Below are positions 8,085 through 16,269 of a DNA stretch of 64,000 nt, piece by piece. The DNA is from Chromobacterium haemolyticum (GTDB lineage Bacteria > Pseudomonadota > Gammaproteobacteria > Burkholderiales > Chromobacteriaceae). Positions within the stretch are counted from its first letter, which is position 1. The number at the start of each line of letters is the position of its first letter. The notes under the pieces are model-generated. The model was given only the letters and a program-made list of their open reading frames with translations, had not been told where the DNA came from and did no database searches. The position numbers and the translations under genes are program-made. The stretch lies in the NCBI RefSeq assembly GCF_002081825.1, contig NZ_MUKU01000022.1, positions 1 to 64,000 on the forward strand, in the 5' to 3' direction.

Positions 8085-9007
8085 GCCGGCAACCTCGCCG
8101 CATCCGTTTGCGCTAGCCCCAGCTGGATCAGCAGCGGGCGATGGCGGGCCAGGAAGGCGCGCCGCTGCGCCGCGTCCGGCAGCGATTCCTGCGCATAATC
8201 CAGCCAGCGCTGCGCCAGCATGCGAGCCAGGCGCAGCTCGTCCGCGTCCTGGCTGCCGGCATAACGCAGCACGGTGGGTGGGGTGGCCAGCAGCCGCCAA
8301 TCCCGGCATGGCCGGTGGGACAGGCTGTCCGCCAGAATGCGGAAGCGAATCAGCGGAGCGGACAGCACCCCGGCGCGTCCGCCGTGCGCGACGATCTCCT
8401 TCAGCACCCGATACCAGAAATCGATGCCCTCGTTCAAGCGCGCGCCGGCCACGTAGCGCTGCGTCAGCAGCCACTGCCGCCGCGCGGCCACATTGCTGGC
8501 CCGGCCCATGAAGAAATCAGGGTGGCCGGCGGTGCGCAGCGGGCGCGGAAGCAGGAAGACTTCGTCCTCCAGGGGCTCCCACTCGGCGCGCAGCGCGTCC
8601 GCTTGCGGGAAGCGCTCTTCCTGCGGCGAGCTGTCATAGCCCAGCACCGCCAGGTCCAGCCGGTGCTCGTTCATTTTTTGCTCCAGCAAGCGCAGGCAAT
8701 CCGGACGGTAGCAGTCGTCGGCGTCCAGAAAGCTCACTAGTTCGCCGCCGGCCCGCGCCAGCCCGGCGTTGCGCGCCGCGCCGGGGCCGCTGTTGCGCGG
8801 CAGCCTCAGCAGCACGCTGCGGGTATGAGATAAATCCTGAGCGTGGTGGCGCAAGGCCTGCTCCGCCGCCTCCATGCCGTTGTCGGTGCTGGCGTCGTCG
8901 ACGATGATGATCTCGTCCGGTGCTTTCTCCTGCGCCGCCAGCGAGGCGATGGTTTCGCCGATATAGGCGCGTTTGTTGTACAGCGGAATAATGACGGAAT
9001 GCCGCAT
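8081..9007 (-). CDS. Family 2 glycosyltransferase
   Basis: 308-residue GT-A fold enzyme that moves a sugar from a nucleotide donor. The N terminus begins directly with the family pattern SVIIPLYNKRAYIGETIASL, then DEIIIVDDASTDNG, and the metal-binding motif FLDADDCYRPDC. No membrane segment is seen, so it is a soluble GT2. AGGGGG precedes ATG 9007. It sits 25 bp after the ATP-grasp gene and overlaps the downstream adenylating-enzyme gene by four bases. In this context it probably glycosylates the pathway product, although GT2 enzymes also act on polysaccharides. Acceptor and donor are unknown. Confidence 0.88.
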   Translation of the reverse strand: MRHSVIIPLYNKRAYIGETIASLAAQEKAPDEIIIVDDASTDNGMEAAEQALRHHAQDLSHTRSVLLRLPRNSGPGAARNAGLARAGGELVSFLDADDCYRPDCLRLLEQKMNEHRLDLAVLGYDSSPQEERFPQADALRAEWEPLEDEVFLLPRPLRTAGHPDFFMGRASNVAARRQWLLTQRYVAGARLNEGIDFWYRVLKEIVAHGGRAGVLSAPLIRFRILADSLSHRPCRDWRLLATPPTVLRYAGSQDADELRLARMLAQRWLDYAQESLPDAAQRRAFLARHRPLLIQLGLAQTDAARLPA

Positions 9008-9032
9008 GAAGCCCCCTGTGCGCGAAACCGGT

Positions 9033-10217
9033 TCAGGCCGCCGCGGCGGCGGAGTACAGCTTGCCGCGACGTTGGTGCAGATTGATGATCAACTCGTCCG
9101 AGCCGCGAAACACTCCGGGGCCGTAGCTTTCCGCATCGCGGCACAGCTGCATGCCCACCAGCCGGATGAGCTGCCGGCTTTCTGGGTCTTCGAACTCGCT
9201 TTGTTCAATGTAGTTTTGAAACATGTACTGTGGCCATTGCCCCAGCACCAGTTCGCGCCAGGCGGCTTCGCCGCAGGCGGAGCGCACCATCGAGCCCAGA
9301 CCGCGGCCGCCGCTGCTGGGCTTGGCGATGAAGTCGCCGGGGAGCGCCAACAGGGCTTCGGCCTCTTCCCGCGAAGCCGGCGCGAAGGAGGGAATCAGAA
9401 AGGGGCGAAGGGAGGCGTAATCGTCGGCGTCCAGGCAGTCCCGCATGATGTCCTCGCGGTTCAGGACCGCCAGAGAGCGCTTGTCGTGCACCAGGATCAG
9501 CGTGCGGATGTCGTTGAAATAAGCGCCGCCGTCCAGCAACTGGTCCAGCACCGCGTCCGGCAACAGCGGCAGTTCGCTACGGTCCATTTCCAGAATGCAG
9601 CGGTCCACTGCGCGGCCGTCCAGCCACAGCTTGCCGTTGCGGACGCTGAGCGCTTCCGGCCGGGCGGACAGAAAGTGAACGCCGTCGCGCCGCAGCGTTT
9701 CCGCCAGTAGAAAAATCTCGGTGCCGGGCTCGCGGGCGTGTACAAGGGCCACCACGCAGCCGGGCGGGTGCCATTGACGCAGTGTTTGCAAGAAGGCGTC
9801 GTCTCCGGCCGCCTGGCCCAGCCAGTGGCTGATCATCCAACCGTTCATTGGATAGCGCGCGCCCACCTCGCAGATGCGCGGCAGGCCGCGGCGGTCGTAA
9901 ATGAAGTCCGGACGGTAAAAACCCACGCGGTAAGGCCGGCCGTGAGCGTGCAGCAGCAGCGCCTCCATTGCTTTGGGCAACTGATAAAGCGCTCGGATGC
10001 GCGGGTCCAGGAAATAGCGGCCGACGATGGCCCGGAACGCGGCGTCCAGCAGCGCGCTCAGACGGCGCAGGCGGCTCAGATAGCCGGCGGACACCTCCAC
10101 GCGGGCGCGCGCCAGCTGCTCCGGGGCGAACAGCGGTGGCGTGTCCGGCGGCCAGGAGGGCGGCGCGGCGTCGGCCTGGTCCGCCAGCCGCAAGAGCGGC
10201 GGTTCGCTTCCGCTCAC
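9033..10217 (-). CDS. ATP-grasp-type ligase, biosynthetic
   Basis: 394-residue protein whose C-terminal half has ATP-grasp features: DFIAKPSSGGRGLGSMV (nucleotide-binding Lys and glycine loop), a following MFQNYIEQSEF segment, and a late RLVGMQLCRD...FRGSDELIINLHQ stretch where metal ligands normally lie. ATP-grasp enzymes join a carboxylate, via acyl phosphate, to an amine or thiol. The N-terminal 200 residues resemble no family I know. The start codon is GTG, overlapping the stop of the diiron-oxidase gene (GTGA), which indicates translational coupling. It probably forms an amide or peptide bond in the pathway encoded by the four-gene operon. Confidence 0.72.
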   Translation of the reverse strand: MSGSEPPLLRLADQADAAPPSWPPDTPPLFAPEQLARARVEVSAGYLSRLRRLSALLDAAFRAIVGRYFLDPRIRALYQLPKAMEALLLHAHGRPYRVGFYRPDFIYDRRGLPRICEVGARYPMNGWMISHWLGQAAGDDAFLQTLRQWHPPGCVVALVHAREPGTEIFLLAETLRRDGVHFLSARPEALSVRNGKLWLDGRAVDRCILEMDRSELPLLPDAVLDQLLDGGAYFNDIRTLILVHDKRSLAVLNREDIMRDCLDADDYASLRPFLIPSFAPASREEAEALLALPGDFIAKPSSGGRGLGSMVRSACGEAAWRELVLGQWPQYMFQNYIEQSEFEDPESRQLIRLVGMQLCRDAESYGPGVFRGSDELIINLHQRRGKLYSAAAAA

Positions 10218-11029
10218 AACACTTCCGCCGGGACGTCCTGCGCCACCGTTTCCAGTACTGCCGCCTTTTGTTCCAGGTAAGCGCCGACGATGCCGTCCAG
10301 GCTGTAGCGTTCCAAGTCCAGCGCCATGGCCCGCGAATAGTGGCGGATAGCGTTTATGGCGTGAAAGAAGTGGTTTTTCTCGGTGGGGCCGCAGTGCACG
10401 CTGATCCAGCCCAAGGTGCGGGTGGCGTCGCGCTCGGCGAAGCCCAGGGTTTGCGTCAGCCAGCGGCGGAACAAAGGCAGGATGAACTCCACTTCGCCGT
10501 GAGTGTAGATCTCATGCGTCAGCGTGGTCAGCAGCGCAATGGCCAGGTCCGGCTCGCGCAGCGACTGATGGTCCTTCCAGCTCTTGAAGGCCTTGGCGCT
10601 GGGGTGGAGGTAGGCATGGGACAGCCACTGGTCATCTCCGACAATGCCCGTGGCCATGTTGTAGTACATCTGGGCGTGCAGAATCTTGTGCGTGACCGCC
10701 AAATCCTCGTCCACGATGCGGTTCAAGCAGACCATGGAGGCAAATAAAGCTTCGCGGTCCGCCACCGGCCGGTCGGTGTGAATCAGCAGGGTCATCCGGT
10801 TGCTGATGCCGGCCACCGTCATCGCGCTATTGTTGGTCTGGCTCCAGCTTTGAAAAAAACGGCGCAAGGTTTCAGTGCTCTGTCGCCGCGCGGTCAGGCG
10901 CGCAAAGCCGGCTTCGATTGTTTCAAAGTGGCAGCCGTGTCGTTCAAAGGCTTGCAGCAGTTCGCGTTTGAGGTGGGAGGCGGGCAAATCCCGCAATACC
11001 GGCATGATGATATGGCTGAGATGATTCAT
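10214..11029 (-). CDS. Heme-oxygenase-like diiron oxidase (HDO) family protein
   Basis: 271-residue all-helical protein of the iron-containing redox enzyme group related to TENA/PqqC and to HDO enzymes such as SznF and UndA, which use two irons and oxygen for N-oxygenation, desaturation or C-C cleavage. Candidate ligands occur in the expected helices: DEDLAVTHKILH (Glu/Asp near 107-109, His 114 and 118), HEIYTHGEVEF (Glu 173, His 177, Glu 179) and the closing ExxHxxH in TEKNHFFHAINAI (Glu 217, His 220, His 223). The longer frame starts at 11065. ATG 11029 follows AAGGGG and is preferred. It is the first gene of the operon, so oxidation may be the defining chemistry. Exact substrate unknown. 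Confidence 0.72.
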   Translation of the reverse strand: MNHLSHIIMPVLRDLPASHLKRELLQAFERHGCHFETIEAGFARLTARRQSTETLRRFFQSWSQTNNSAMTVAGISNRMTLLIHTDRPVADREALFASMVCLNRIVDEDLAVTHKILHAQMYYNMATGIVGDDQWLSHAYLHPSAKAFKSWKDHQSLREPDLAIALLTTLTHEIYTHGEVEFILPLFRRWLTQTLGFAERDATRTLGWISVHCGPTEKNHFFHAINAIRHYSRAMALDLERYSLDGIVGAYLEQKAAVLETVAQDVPAEVL

Positions 11030-11258
11030 GAGCAGGACCCCTTGCTTGCATTGAGTGCGCGCCACGACGGGCCGGGCGGGGAGGCCGCCGGCCCGTTCCT
11101 TTTTTCGGTCGGGCAGAAATCAATATGGTTTAAGGATCAGACTGCCGCTATAGGTACTACCACGATATTGAAAATCCGCATGAATGAGCTAACGGCTCTT
11201 GTCGCACGAGTCATTGATTTGGCATGATTTATCTTTTCCCGCAAGCGAGGCAGCGAAA

Positions 11259-11615
11259 ATGCAAACTCAAGTGATGACTGTCAAACAGGCAAGGTTGATT
11301 GAATGCTGCGCCGGCGTGGAAAGCCTGGATCAGGCCTTGGAACTGGTGGCGCTGTGCGCGGAGCACGACGCGCCGTGCGTGTTGCTGGCGGAGGAAGCTT
11401 TGCCGCCGGCCTTTTTTGACTTGAGCAGCCGTTTTGCCGGGGAGTTTATCCAGAAGCTGATCAACTACCGCCTAGCCGTGGCCGGCGTGTTCGCGGACAG
11501 CGCCGCCTATGGCGAGAGATTTCGCGAATACCTGAACGAAGCGCGCCGAGGCCGGCAGTTTCGCGTGTTCGACGATAGGGAGGCGGCTCTGGTCTGGCTG
11601 GCGGCGCAGTATTGA
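11259..11615 (+). CDS. DUF4180 domain protein
   Basis: 118-residue protein matching DUF4180 as I know it: LALCAEHDAPCVLLAEEALP, then PAFFDLSSRFAGEFIQKLINYR, and a C terminus like GRQFRVFDDREAALVWL. The function of the family is unknown; the fold resembles STAS-like or SpoIIAA-like small domains. The frame opens at 11199, but ATG 11259 aligns with the family start and has GAGG about ten bases upstream. It is divergent from the diiron-oxidase operon with about 230 bp between them, so it may share or influence that promoter region. No DNA-binding motif is visible. Confidence 0.8.
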   Translation: MQTQVMTVKQARLIECCAGVESLDQALELVALCAEHDAPCVLLAEEALPPAFFDLSSRFAGEFIQKLINYRLAVAGVFADSAAYGERFREYLNEARRGRQFRVFDDREAALVWLAAQY

Positions 11616-11657
11616 GAGCGTAGCGGCTCGGACAGTGAAGACGGGGAAGGGACGCGG

Positions 11658-11679
11658 AGCAGCCCCTTGCGGGGCTGCT
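11658..11679. terminator. Strong hairpin between DUF4180 and lecA
   Basis: AGCAGCCCC (11658-11666) pairs perfectly with GGGGCTGCT (11671-11679) over a four-base loop TTGC. It sits between convergent 3' ends and could serve both strands. The T run is short on either side. Confidence 0.65.
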
Positions 11680-11698
11680 TGCGAGCGGAAGAGCGGGA

Positions 11699-12067
11699 TC
11701 AGACCGCGTCTTTGCCGATGCTTACCTGGAAGGAACCGGAGTTGTTGCCGTAGGTGTTGGGCACATCGTTGTAGTACAGCGTGATCTGGCCTTGGGCGTT
11801 GGCCGGCGCTTTCCAGCGGAACAGGCCGGTGTTCACCGGGATGAAGCCGCTGGCGCCGATCTTCATCACCAGCGCGCCGCAGTAGGCGTCGCCGCAGATC
11901 AGGCCCTGATTGGGGTGGCTCTTGTCGCCCTGAGGGCCCCAGTTGGGCTGCGGGCCGTAGCCTGCCCAACCCGACGCGACAATGGTGATCACATCGCCGG
12001 GATTGTAAGTGATGGTGGTGGGTTCCCCGTTGGGATTGTTCGCAGCGACAGTACCGGTCCAAGCCAT
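11699..12067 (-). CDS. lecA: LecA-type (PA-IL) calcium-dependent galactose lectin
   Basis: 122-residue homologue of Pseudomonas aeruginosa LecA. It is nearly collinear end to end, for example [64 protein letters not shown] and [16 protein letters not shown]. Using mature LecA numbering, the calcium ligands Tyr36, Asp100, Thr104, Asn107 and Asn108 and the galactose contacts His50 and Gln53 are all present, so binding to terminal galactose should be retained. As in LecA there is no signal peptide. GGAG precedes the ATG. The gene is monocistronic and could contribute to host adhesion or biofilm. Confidence 0.95.
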   Translation of the reverse strand: MAWTGTVAANNPNGEPTTITYNPGDVITIVASGWAGYGPQPNWGPQGDKSHPNQGLICGDAYCGALVMKIGASGFIPVNTGLFRWKAPANAQGQITLYYNDVPNTYGNNSGSFQVSIGKDAV

Positions 12068-12222
12068 GGTGAATCTCCAAAATGAAAGTGAGAGAAAGCA
12101 GATTCGACGTCGCGCCGACGGCGCGAGGAATATGCTTATTTCATTAAAGTTGGCGATGGGGGTTTTAGCCGCTGATCTTTCGGCGAGGCCGGGGCTGGGA
12201 ACTTCTGATAGCTTGCCGGAGC

Positions 12223-12552
12223 TCAGCGGCCTTTATCCAGTTCGCAGGCCAGGCCGGTGCCGGCGAAGCCGCCGTAAAGTTTCATTTGGTCAGGCTGTTT
12301 GCGGGTGATGAAGAAGCTGTCCGGCAGCGGCAAGCCGGTGTTGCCGCGTGGCCAGGTCAGTAGTCCGCGCTCATCCATATAACCCTGGAAGCGCTGTCCG
12401 CCGCGGATCAACTCCACCGTTTGGCTCTGGCGGCTGAAGTGAAAGCGGGTGGCGTCTGCGCAGTGGTAGCTGGCCTGCATCGCTTGCGGCTTGCAGCCGG
12501 CCGTCAGGGCCAGCGCCAAGCTGGCGAAGAGGAAACGGGCAGGGAGGGTCAT
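12223..12552 (-). CDS. Small lipoprotein, possibly MliC-like lysozyme inhibitor
   Basis: 109-residue predicted lipoprotein. The N terminus [20 protein letters not shown] ends in a clear lipobox (LTAGC, Cys 20). The mature part begins [20 protein letters not shown] and has a second Cys near the end, which loosely resembles the MliC/PliC fold (a beta-barrel with N- and C-terminal Cys paired). MliC proteins protect peptidoglycan from host c-type lysozyme. The similarity is weak by eye, so only lipoprotein status is firm. It stands alone between lecA and a divergent periplasmic-protein gene. Confidence 0.7.
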   Translation of the reverse strand: MTLPARFLFASLALALTAGCKPQAMQASYHCADATRFHFSRQSQTVELIRGGQRFQGYMDERGLLTWPRGNTGLPLPDSFFITRKQPDQMKLYGGFAGTGLACELDKGR

Positions 12553-12714
12553 GGGCGGCGTTTGGGCTTAGGTCGGAAGGCCGCCAATATAGCAAGAGCG
12601 GCCGGCGACGGCTAGCCGCGCTCCAGGTGAGGCTGGTCCATTCGCGAGGCAACTGTTAACATGCCGATCGATTTTTTGGCCGTCGATCCCGATGGCGGCC
12701 GCAAGGAGGCAAGC

Positions 12715-13086
12715 ATGTTTTCGCGAAAATTGATGCTGACGGTTTTGGGCGCGTTGACGCCGTCTGCCGCGATGGCGGCGGATATCTATATCGGCATGTT
12801 GAGCATGAACGAGGGAGCCATGCGCTTGACTCGCTGCAGCATCGGCAAGCCGACCTATCTGCTGCTGAGCCCGGAAGGCCGGCCGTTGGTGGAATGGCCG
12901 GGGGTGTCGCCGCAGGCATTGGATGAAAAGGCCAGAACCTCGGCCCGGATCTTGGGCGAGTTTGAGGAGCGGGACGGCAAGCCGGCCTTGCGGGTGGAGG
13001 GAATCGACGCGATCCGCTCCGGCGAGTCCTGTCATCTTGACGATTGGCTGGACGAGCAAGCCGCGCCAGGGGCGGAGCCGCGGTGA
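12715..13086 (+). CDS. Exported protein of unknown function, coupled to CHAP gene
   Basis: 123-residue protein with a signal peptide (MFSRKLMLTVLGALTPSAAMAAD) and a mature domain with two Cys (RLTRCSIGKP and GESCHLDDW) that may form a disulfide. AAGGAGG six bases before ATG 12715 decides the start; the frame continues back to 12661. The last four bases GTGA overlap the start of the CHAP-domain gene, so the two are translationally coupled and probably act together at the envelope. I do not recognise the family. Confidence 0.75.
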   Translation: MFSRKLMLTVLGALTPSAAMAADIYIGMLSMNEGAMRLTRCSIGKPTYLLLSPEGRPLVEWPGVSPQALDEKARTSARILGEFEERDGKPALRVEGIDAIRSGESCHLDDWLDEQAAPGAEPR

Positions 13087-13703
13087 AACTGAGCAAGGGC
13101 AAGGCGGCGCTGACGCTGTTGGCGTTGCTGGGCGGCGTTTACTGGGCGGTCACTCATCTGAACAGCAATTGGAACCGCGTGGTGGGCGAGCCGGTGGACG
13201 CGTTCAACGGCGTCGCTGTGTATTACAACGGCGGCGTGCAGAACGTGGAAGGGCGCAACCTGACGCCGGACGGCTACAACCTGGGCTTGCGCTATCAGTG
13301 CGTGGAGTTCGTCAAACGCTATTACTACCAGCGCTTTGGCCACAAAATGCCGGTGGACAAAGGCCATGCCCGGGATTTCTTCCAGTCCCGGCTGGACAAC
13401 GGCGCGCTTAATCCCGAGCGCGGCCTGCTGCAGTACCGCAACGGCGGCGGCGACGCGCCGAGGGAAGAGGATCTTATCGTGTTCGCGCCCTGGGTTTTCA
13501 ATCGTTATGGGCATGTCGCCATCGTCAGCCGGATCGGGCCGGATTTCATCGAGATTGTGCAGCAGAATCCCGGCCCGTTCGGCGATGCGCGCGAGCGGCT
13601 GCCTTTGCTCATGGAGCAGGGCGCGCCGCGGGTGGACCATACGCGGGTGCTGGGCTGGCTGCGCCGCGCGCCGGAGACTTCAGCGCCAGCGGACGAGGCC
13701 TGA
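13083..13703 (+). CDS. CHAP-domain amidase, membrane-anchored
   Basis: 206-residue protein with one N-terminal membrane anchor (ALTLLALLGGVYWAV) followed by a CHAP cysteine amidase/peptidase domain in the periplasm. The catalytic Cys lies in LRYQCVEFVKRYY (Cys 73) and the His in RYGHVAIVSR (His 144), followed by a polar Glu/Asn segment (EIVQQNPGPFG). The domain most resembles the amidase half of glutathionylspermidine synthetase, although CHAP domains also cut peptidoglycan cross-bridges. The GTG start at 13083 overlaps the upstream stop and gives a sensible N terminus. Substrate not determined. Confidence 0.82.
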   Translation: MKLSKGKAALTLLALLGGVYWAVTHLNSNWNRVVGEPVDAFNGVAVYYNGGVQNVEGRNLTPDGYNLGLRYQCVEFVKRYYYQRFGHKMPVDKGHARDFFQSRLDNGALNPERGLLQYRNGGGDAPREEDLIVFAPWVFNRYGHVAIVSRIGPDFIEIVQQNPGPFGDARERLPLLMEQGAPRVDHTRVLGWLRRAPETSAPADEA

Positions 13704-13719
13704 GGCGCGCGGCAGCCGG

Positions 13720-14805
13720 CTACTTCATTTTCCAGTTGGTGGCTTTCAATACCGCGACGTCTGCGTCTTTCAGGTCGGTTTCTCCCTGGCTCAGCAGGCC
13801 GCTCCACTGTTTGACCCGGTTCTTGCCGTTGGGCGGCTGATTGTATTCATTGGTGTCCACCACCTTGCTGCGCTCGGCGTGGAAACGGGTCATGAAGGTT
13901 TTCTCGTCGCCGCCGCCGGAGCGGGACAGCAGCCCCTGCAGCGTGTCGGAGCCGCCGCTGGCGCCCTGGTTCAGCGCGGTGTCCACGAAGGAGCCTATCG
14001 TCAGCGCGCTGCCGAAGCCGCGCTGGCGCGCCTGTTGCACGCTGTACTGGATGTAGACCTTGTAAAAGGTTTGCCACATCGCTTCGCGCCAGGCCGCGTT
14101 GTTTTGCAGCGCGGCTATCTTGCCGCAGAACACCTTCTCGCTGTCGCTGATCTTGAGCACCGGCCCTTGCATGCCGCCGCGCACCCCGGCGCGCGCCAGC
14201 CCGCCGGCGATGGAGGGGTTGCCGGCGCCGCTGGCGGCGTCGAACTCCTTGAACAGCGTCGGGCCGTCCGGCCCCTGGTCGCGGGGGCCGCCGGTGGTAG
14301 CGCCGAAAATGCCGATGGTGAAGCCGCGCTCGTCGTCGATGTCCTCGCAATAGCCGTAAAACTTGGGCCAGTCCAGAGAGTCCTGCTCCGGCTTGTTCAC
14401 CAGTTTCATGATGTTGTTCCACTGCTCTCCGTCCAAGCCGGTGTTGGCTTTCAGGAACTTCAGCGTGCTGGGGGAGAAGTTGGCGTCCGGATTGGCCGCC
14501 TTGCTCCTGCCTGCCGGCGCGCAACGCGCTCCTACGGTCCAGGGCTGGCCGATTTCCGCCGCGCCGCTGCTGGCGTCCGGCGTATTGCCCTGGGTCCAAT
14601 AAACCGCGGTGAAGTTGACGCCGTGATGACTGGCCATGCTGCCGGCCGGGTAAGGCGTGGCGGCCTTCCACGGCGCGGCGCAGACCGCAAGCCGCGCCGC
14701 CAACCGGGGGGCGCTGCCGGCGGGCGAGGCCTGCGCCCAGGAGGTGCCGGCGCAGGCCAGCCAGCCGGCGCCGGCCAGTGCCAGTATCGAGAGTGTGCGT
14801 TTCAA
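13720..14805 (-). CDS. Secreted chitosanase (GH46/GH80-like) with N-terminal CBM
   Basis: 361-residue secreted enzyme predicted to hydrolyse chitosan. The signal peptide is MKRTLSILALAGAGWLACAG... Next comes a chitin-binding type module (about residues 42-95: WKAATPYPAGSMASHHGVNF, then TAVYWTQGNTP and a closing PW), then the catalytic domain from about 105. The catalytic region has YGYCEDIDDERGFTIGIFG with the general-acid Glu (Glu 154) and following Asp residues, as in GH46/GH80 enzymes. An ATG at 14856 is in frame, but a TTG at 14805 lies six bases after GGAG and begins the signal peptide, so I use the TTG start. Which of the two GH families applies needs alignment. Confidence 0.85.
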   Translation of the reverse strand: MKRTLSILALAGAGWLACAGTSWAQASPAGSAPRLAARLAVCAAPWKAATPYPAGSMASHHGVNFTAVYWTQGNTPDASSGAAEIGQPWTVGARCAPAGRSKAANPDANFSPSTLKFLKANTGLDGEQWNNIMKLVNKPEQDSLDWPKFYGYCEDIDDERGFTIGIFGATTGGPRDQGPDGPTLFKEFDAASGAGNPSIAGGLARAGVRGGMQGPVLKISDSEKVFCGKIAALQNNAAWREAMWQTFYKVYIQYSVQQARQRGFGSALTIGSFVDTALNQGASGGSDTLQGLLSRSGGGDEKTFMTRFHAERSKVVDTNEYNQPPNGKNRVKQWSGLLSQGETDLKDADVAVLKATNWKMK

Positions 14806-15057
14806 AGCGGTCTCCAGTAGACAGGGAAAGAAGCGGCGATAGTCGGGAAAACGCACAAAATGCCATAGGGATTTTATTGGCGAAAGAGGCGGATACTGGC
14901 AAATGGGACTGTCGGTGTGGACGTGTGTAAGTAGATGGGCTTCCTGTCGGTGTTTCCGGCGAATAGCGTGGCGCCGCGCGCAACAAGCCGCCTAAGCCGA
15001 GTCACTTTATGCGGCTCTGAGCGCGGGAAATTCAGGTTCTTAGGTTAGGAGCGGCCG

Positions 15058-16269
15058 CTAGGCCAGCCGCATCACACTGCTGTCCTTGTCCAACGAGGGA
15101 TAGGCCAGCGCCAGATAGTCTTGCGCGAAGCCGGCCAGCGCCTCGGCGGACGGCAGCGCGTATTCTCCGCTGTTGGGGTCGAAAAACCGGAAGGCGCGCG
15201 CGGCATGATCAACCCTGGCCGCCACGGCGTGGCCGACGCCTTGGGCGGGCTGGATGCCGATGTTGTACAGGCCGTCGCGCTCCAGCGCGAACTTGAAACC
15301 CGGGCTTTCGCTGTGGCTGCGAGGAATCAAACCATAGGCGGCGAAGTAGTCTGCGACGGCGTCGGCGTTTTGCCACACATAGCTGTTGACCGCCAGTTCC
15401 ATCACTTCCTCCCGTCCGCCGGCGGTTTCGATGTCGCGGAAAAAGGCTTCGGCATCGCCGGGCCAACTGCGCTGGCTGGCCAGCCACTTCACGGCCAGCG
15501 GGAAGCACACGCCTTGCTCGCCTATCGTTGACCCCTGGATGAACTCCGCCTGCCGGAAGGCGCGGGCTTGCGCGCCGCCGTGAGCCCGCGCGCACTGGGC
15601 CCAGGCGTCGTTCGATTGGCGCGCCAGCGCGGCAAGCAGGCTTTTGACCTTGCCGGGCTTGGGCGGGGCGGCCAGATCGGTCTTGCGCAGCTTTCTTTCT
15701 GCGACGGTGATCTGTTCGGGCCGGCCGGAGGCTTGAATGCCGGACAGCAATTCGGCGTAGTTGGCTGGCGGGCGCTCGAAAACCACTCCCACCATATTGA
15801 AGCGGCGCAACAGCGCTGGCGGCATCGTTTGAGGGAAGGGGGCGTCTGTCTTGACCTCGGGCGGCTGAGCGATGCCTTGTTTGGCTCGAGTCACCAGGCC
15901 TGCGTTTTGCAGCATGCTCAGCTCTTCCCGAATCACGAGGTTTTGCTGCCGCAGCAGGCTGCGCAGCAGCAAACAGGAGGCCCTGTCGCCGGCCGGCGGC
16001 GGTGAGACGAATGGTGAGGGGGCTGGCTGGCGCAGGCGCAACAGCGTGGACAAGGTGAGCGGGCGCGAGGCGGGGAGTGCTCCCCGGTCGCGGAGAAAGT
16101 CCCTGGCGCGGCGGGTCTGGTCCGGGTGCAGCAGATAGCTGCGGCCGGTGTATAGCACCAGCATGCCGTCCTTGCGCATGCCGATGCGGGTGGATTCGTT
16201 GATATTCTGGAGGCTGGAGAGGTCGTACTGCGGCGCCCGCAACTGGATAGCGGTTTGAATGGTGCTCAT
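15058..16269 (-). CDS. YopT-type (C58) cysteine protease, candidate type III effector
   Basis: 403-residue protein whose C-terminal half carries the YopT/AvrPphB catalytic set. The Cys is in GEQGVCFPLAVKWLAS (Cys 255), the His in QGVGHAVAARVD (His 347) and the Asp in FRFFDPNSGEYALPS (Asp 364). The FDPNxGEY pattern is typical of C58 enzymes, which in YopT cut prenylated Rho GTPases in host cells. The first 240 residues are family-specific, start MSTIQTAIQLRAP and lack a Sec signal, fitting a secreted effector. The frame extends to 16377; ATG 16269 after GGAAG is chosen. No prenyl-transfer or acylation site was assessed. Host target and secretion route are inferred. Confidence 0.78.
   Translation of the reverse strand: MSTIQTAIQLRAPQYDLSSLQNINESTRIGMRKDGMLVLYTGRSYLLHPDQTRRARDFLRDRGALPASRPLTLSTLLRLRQPAPSPFVSPPPAGDRASCLLLRSLLRQQNLVIREELSMLQNAGLVTRAKQGIAQPPEVKTDAPFPQTMPPALLRRFNMVGVVFERPPANYAELLSGIQASGRPEQITVAERKLRKTDLAAPPKPGKVKSLLAALARQSNDAWAQCARAHGGAQARAFRQAEFIQGSTIGEQGVCFPLAVKWLASQRSWPGDAEAFFRDIETAGGREEVMELAVNSYVWQNADAVADYFAAYGLIPRSHSESPGFKFALERDGLYNIGIQPAQGVGHAVAARVDHAARAFRFFDPNSGEYALPSAEALAGFAQDYLALAYPSLDKDSSVMRLA

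Noticed and set aside
7171..8103. Overlapping frame within the adenylating-enzyme gene, and the extension of that gene to 8474
   Set aside because: The ATGA overlap at 8081-8084 with the glycosyltransferase gene fixes the true start; the extension is GT2 sequence out of frame.
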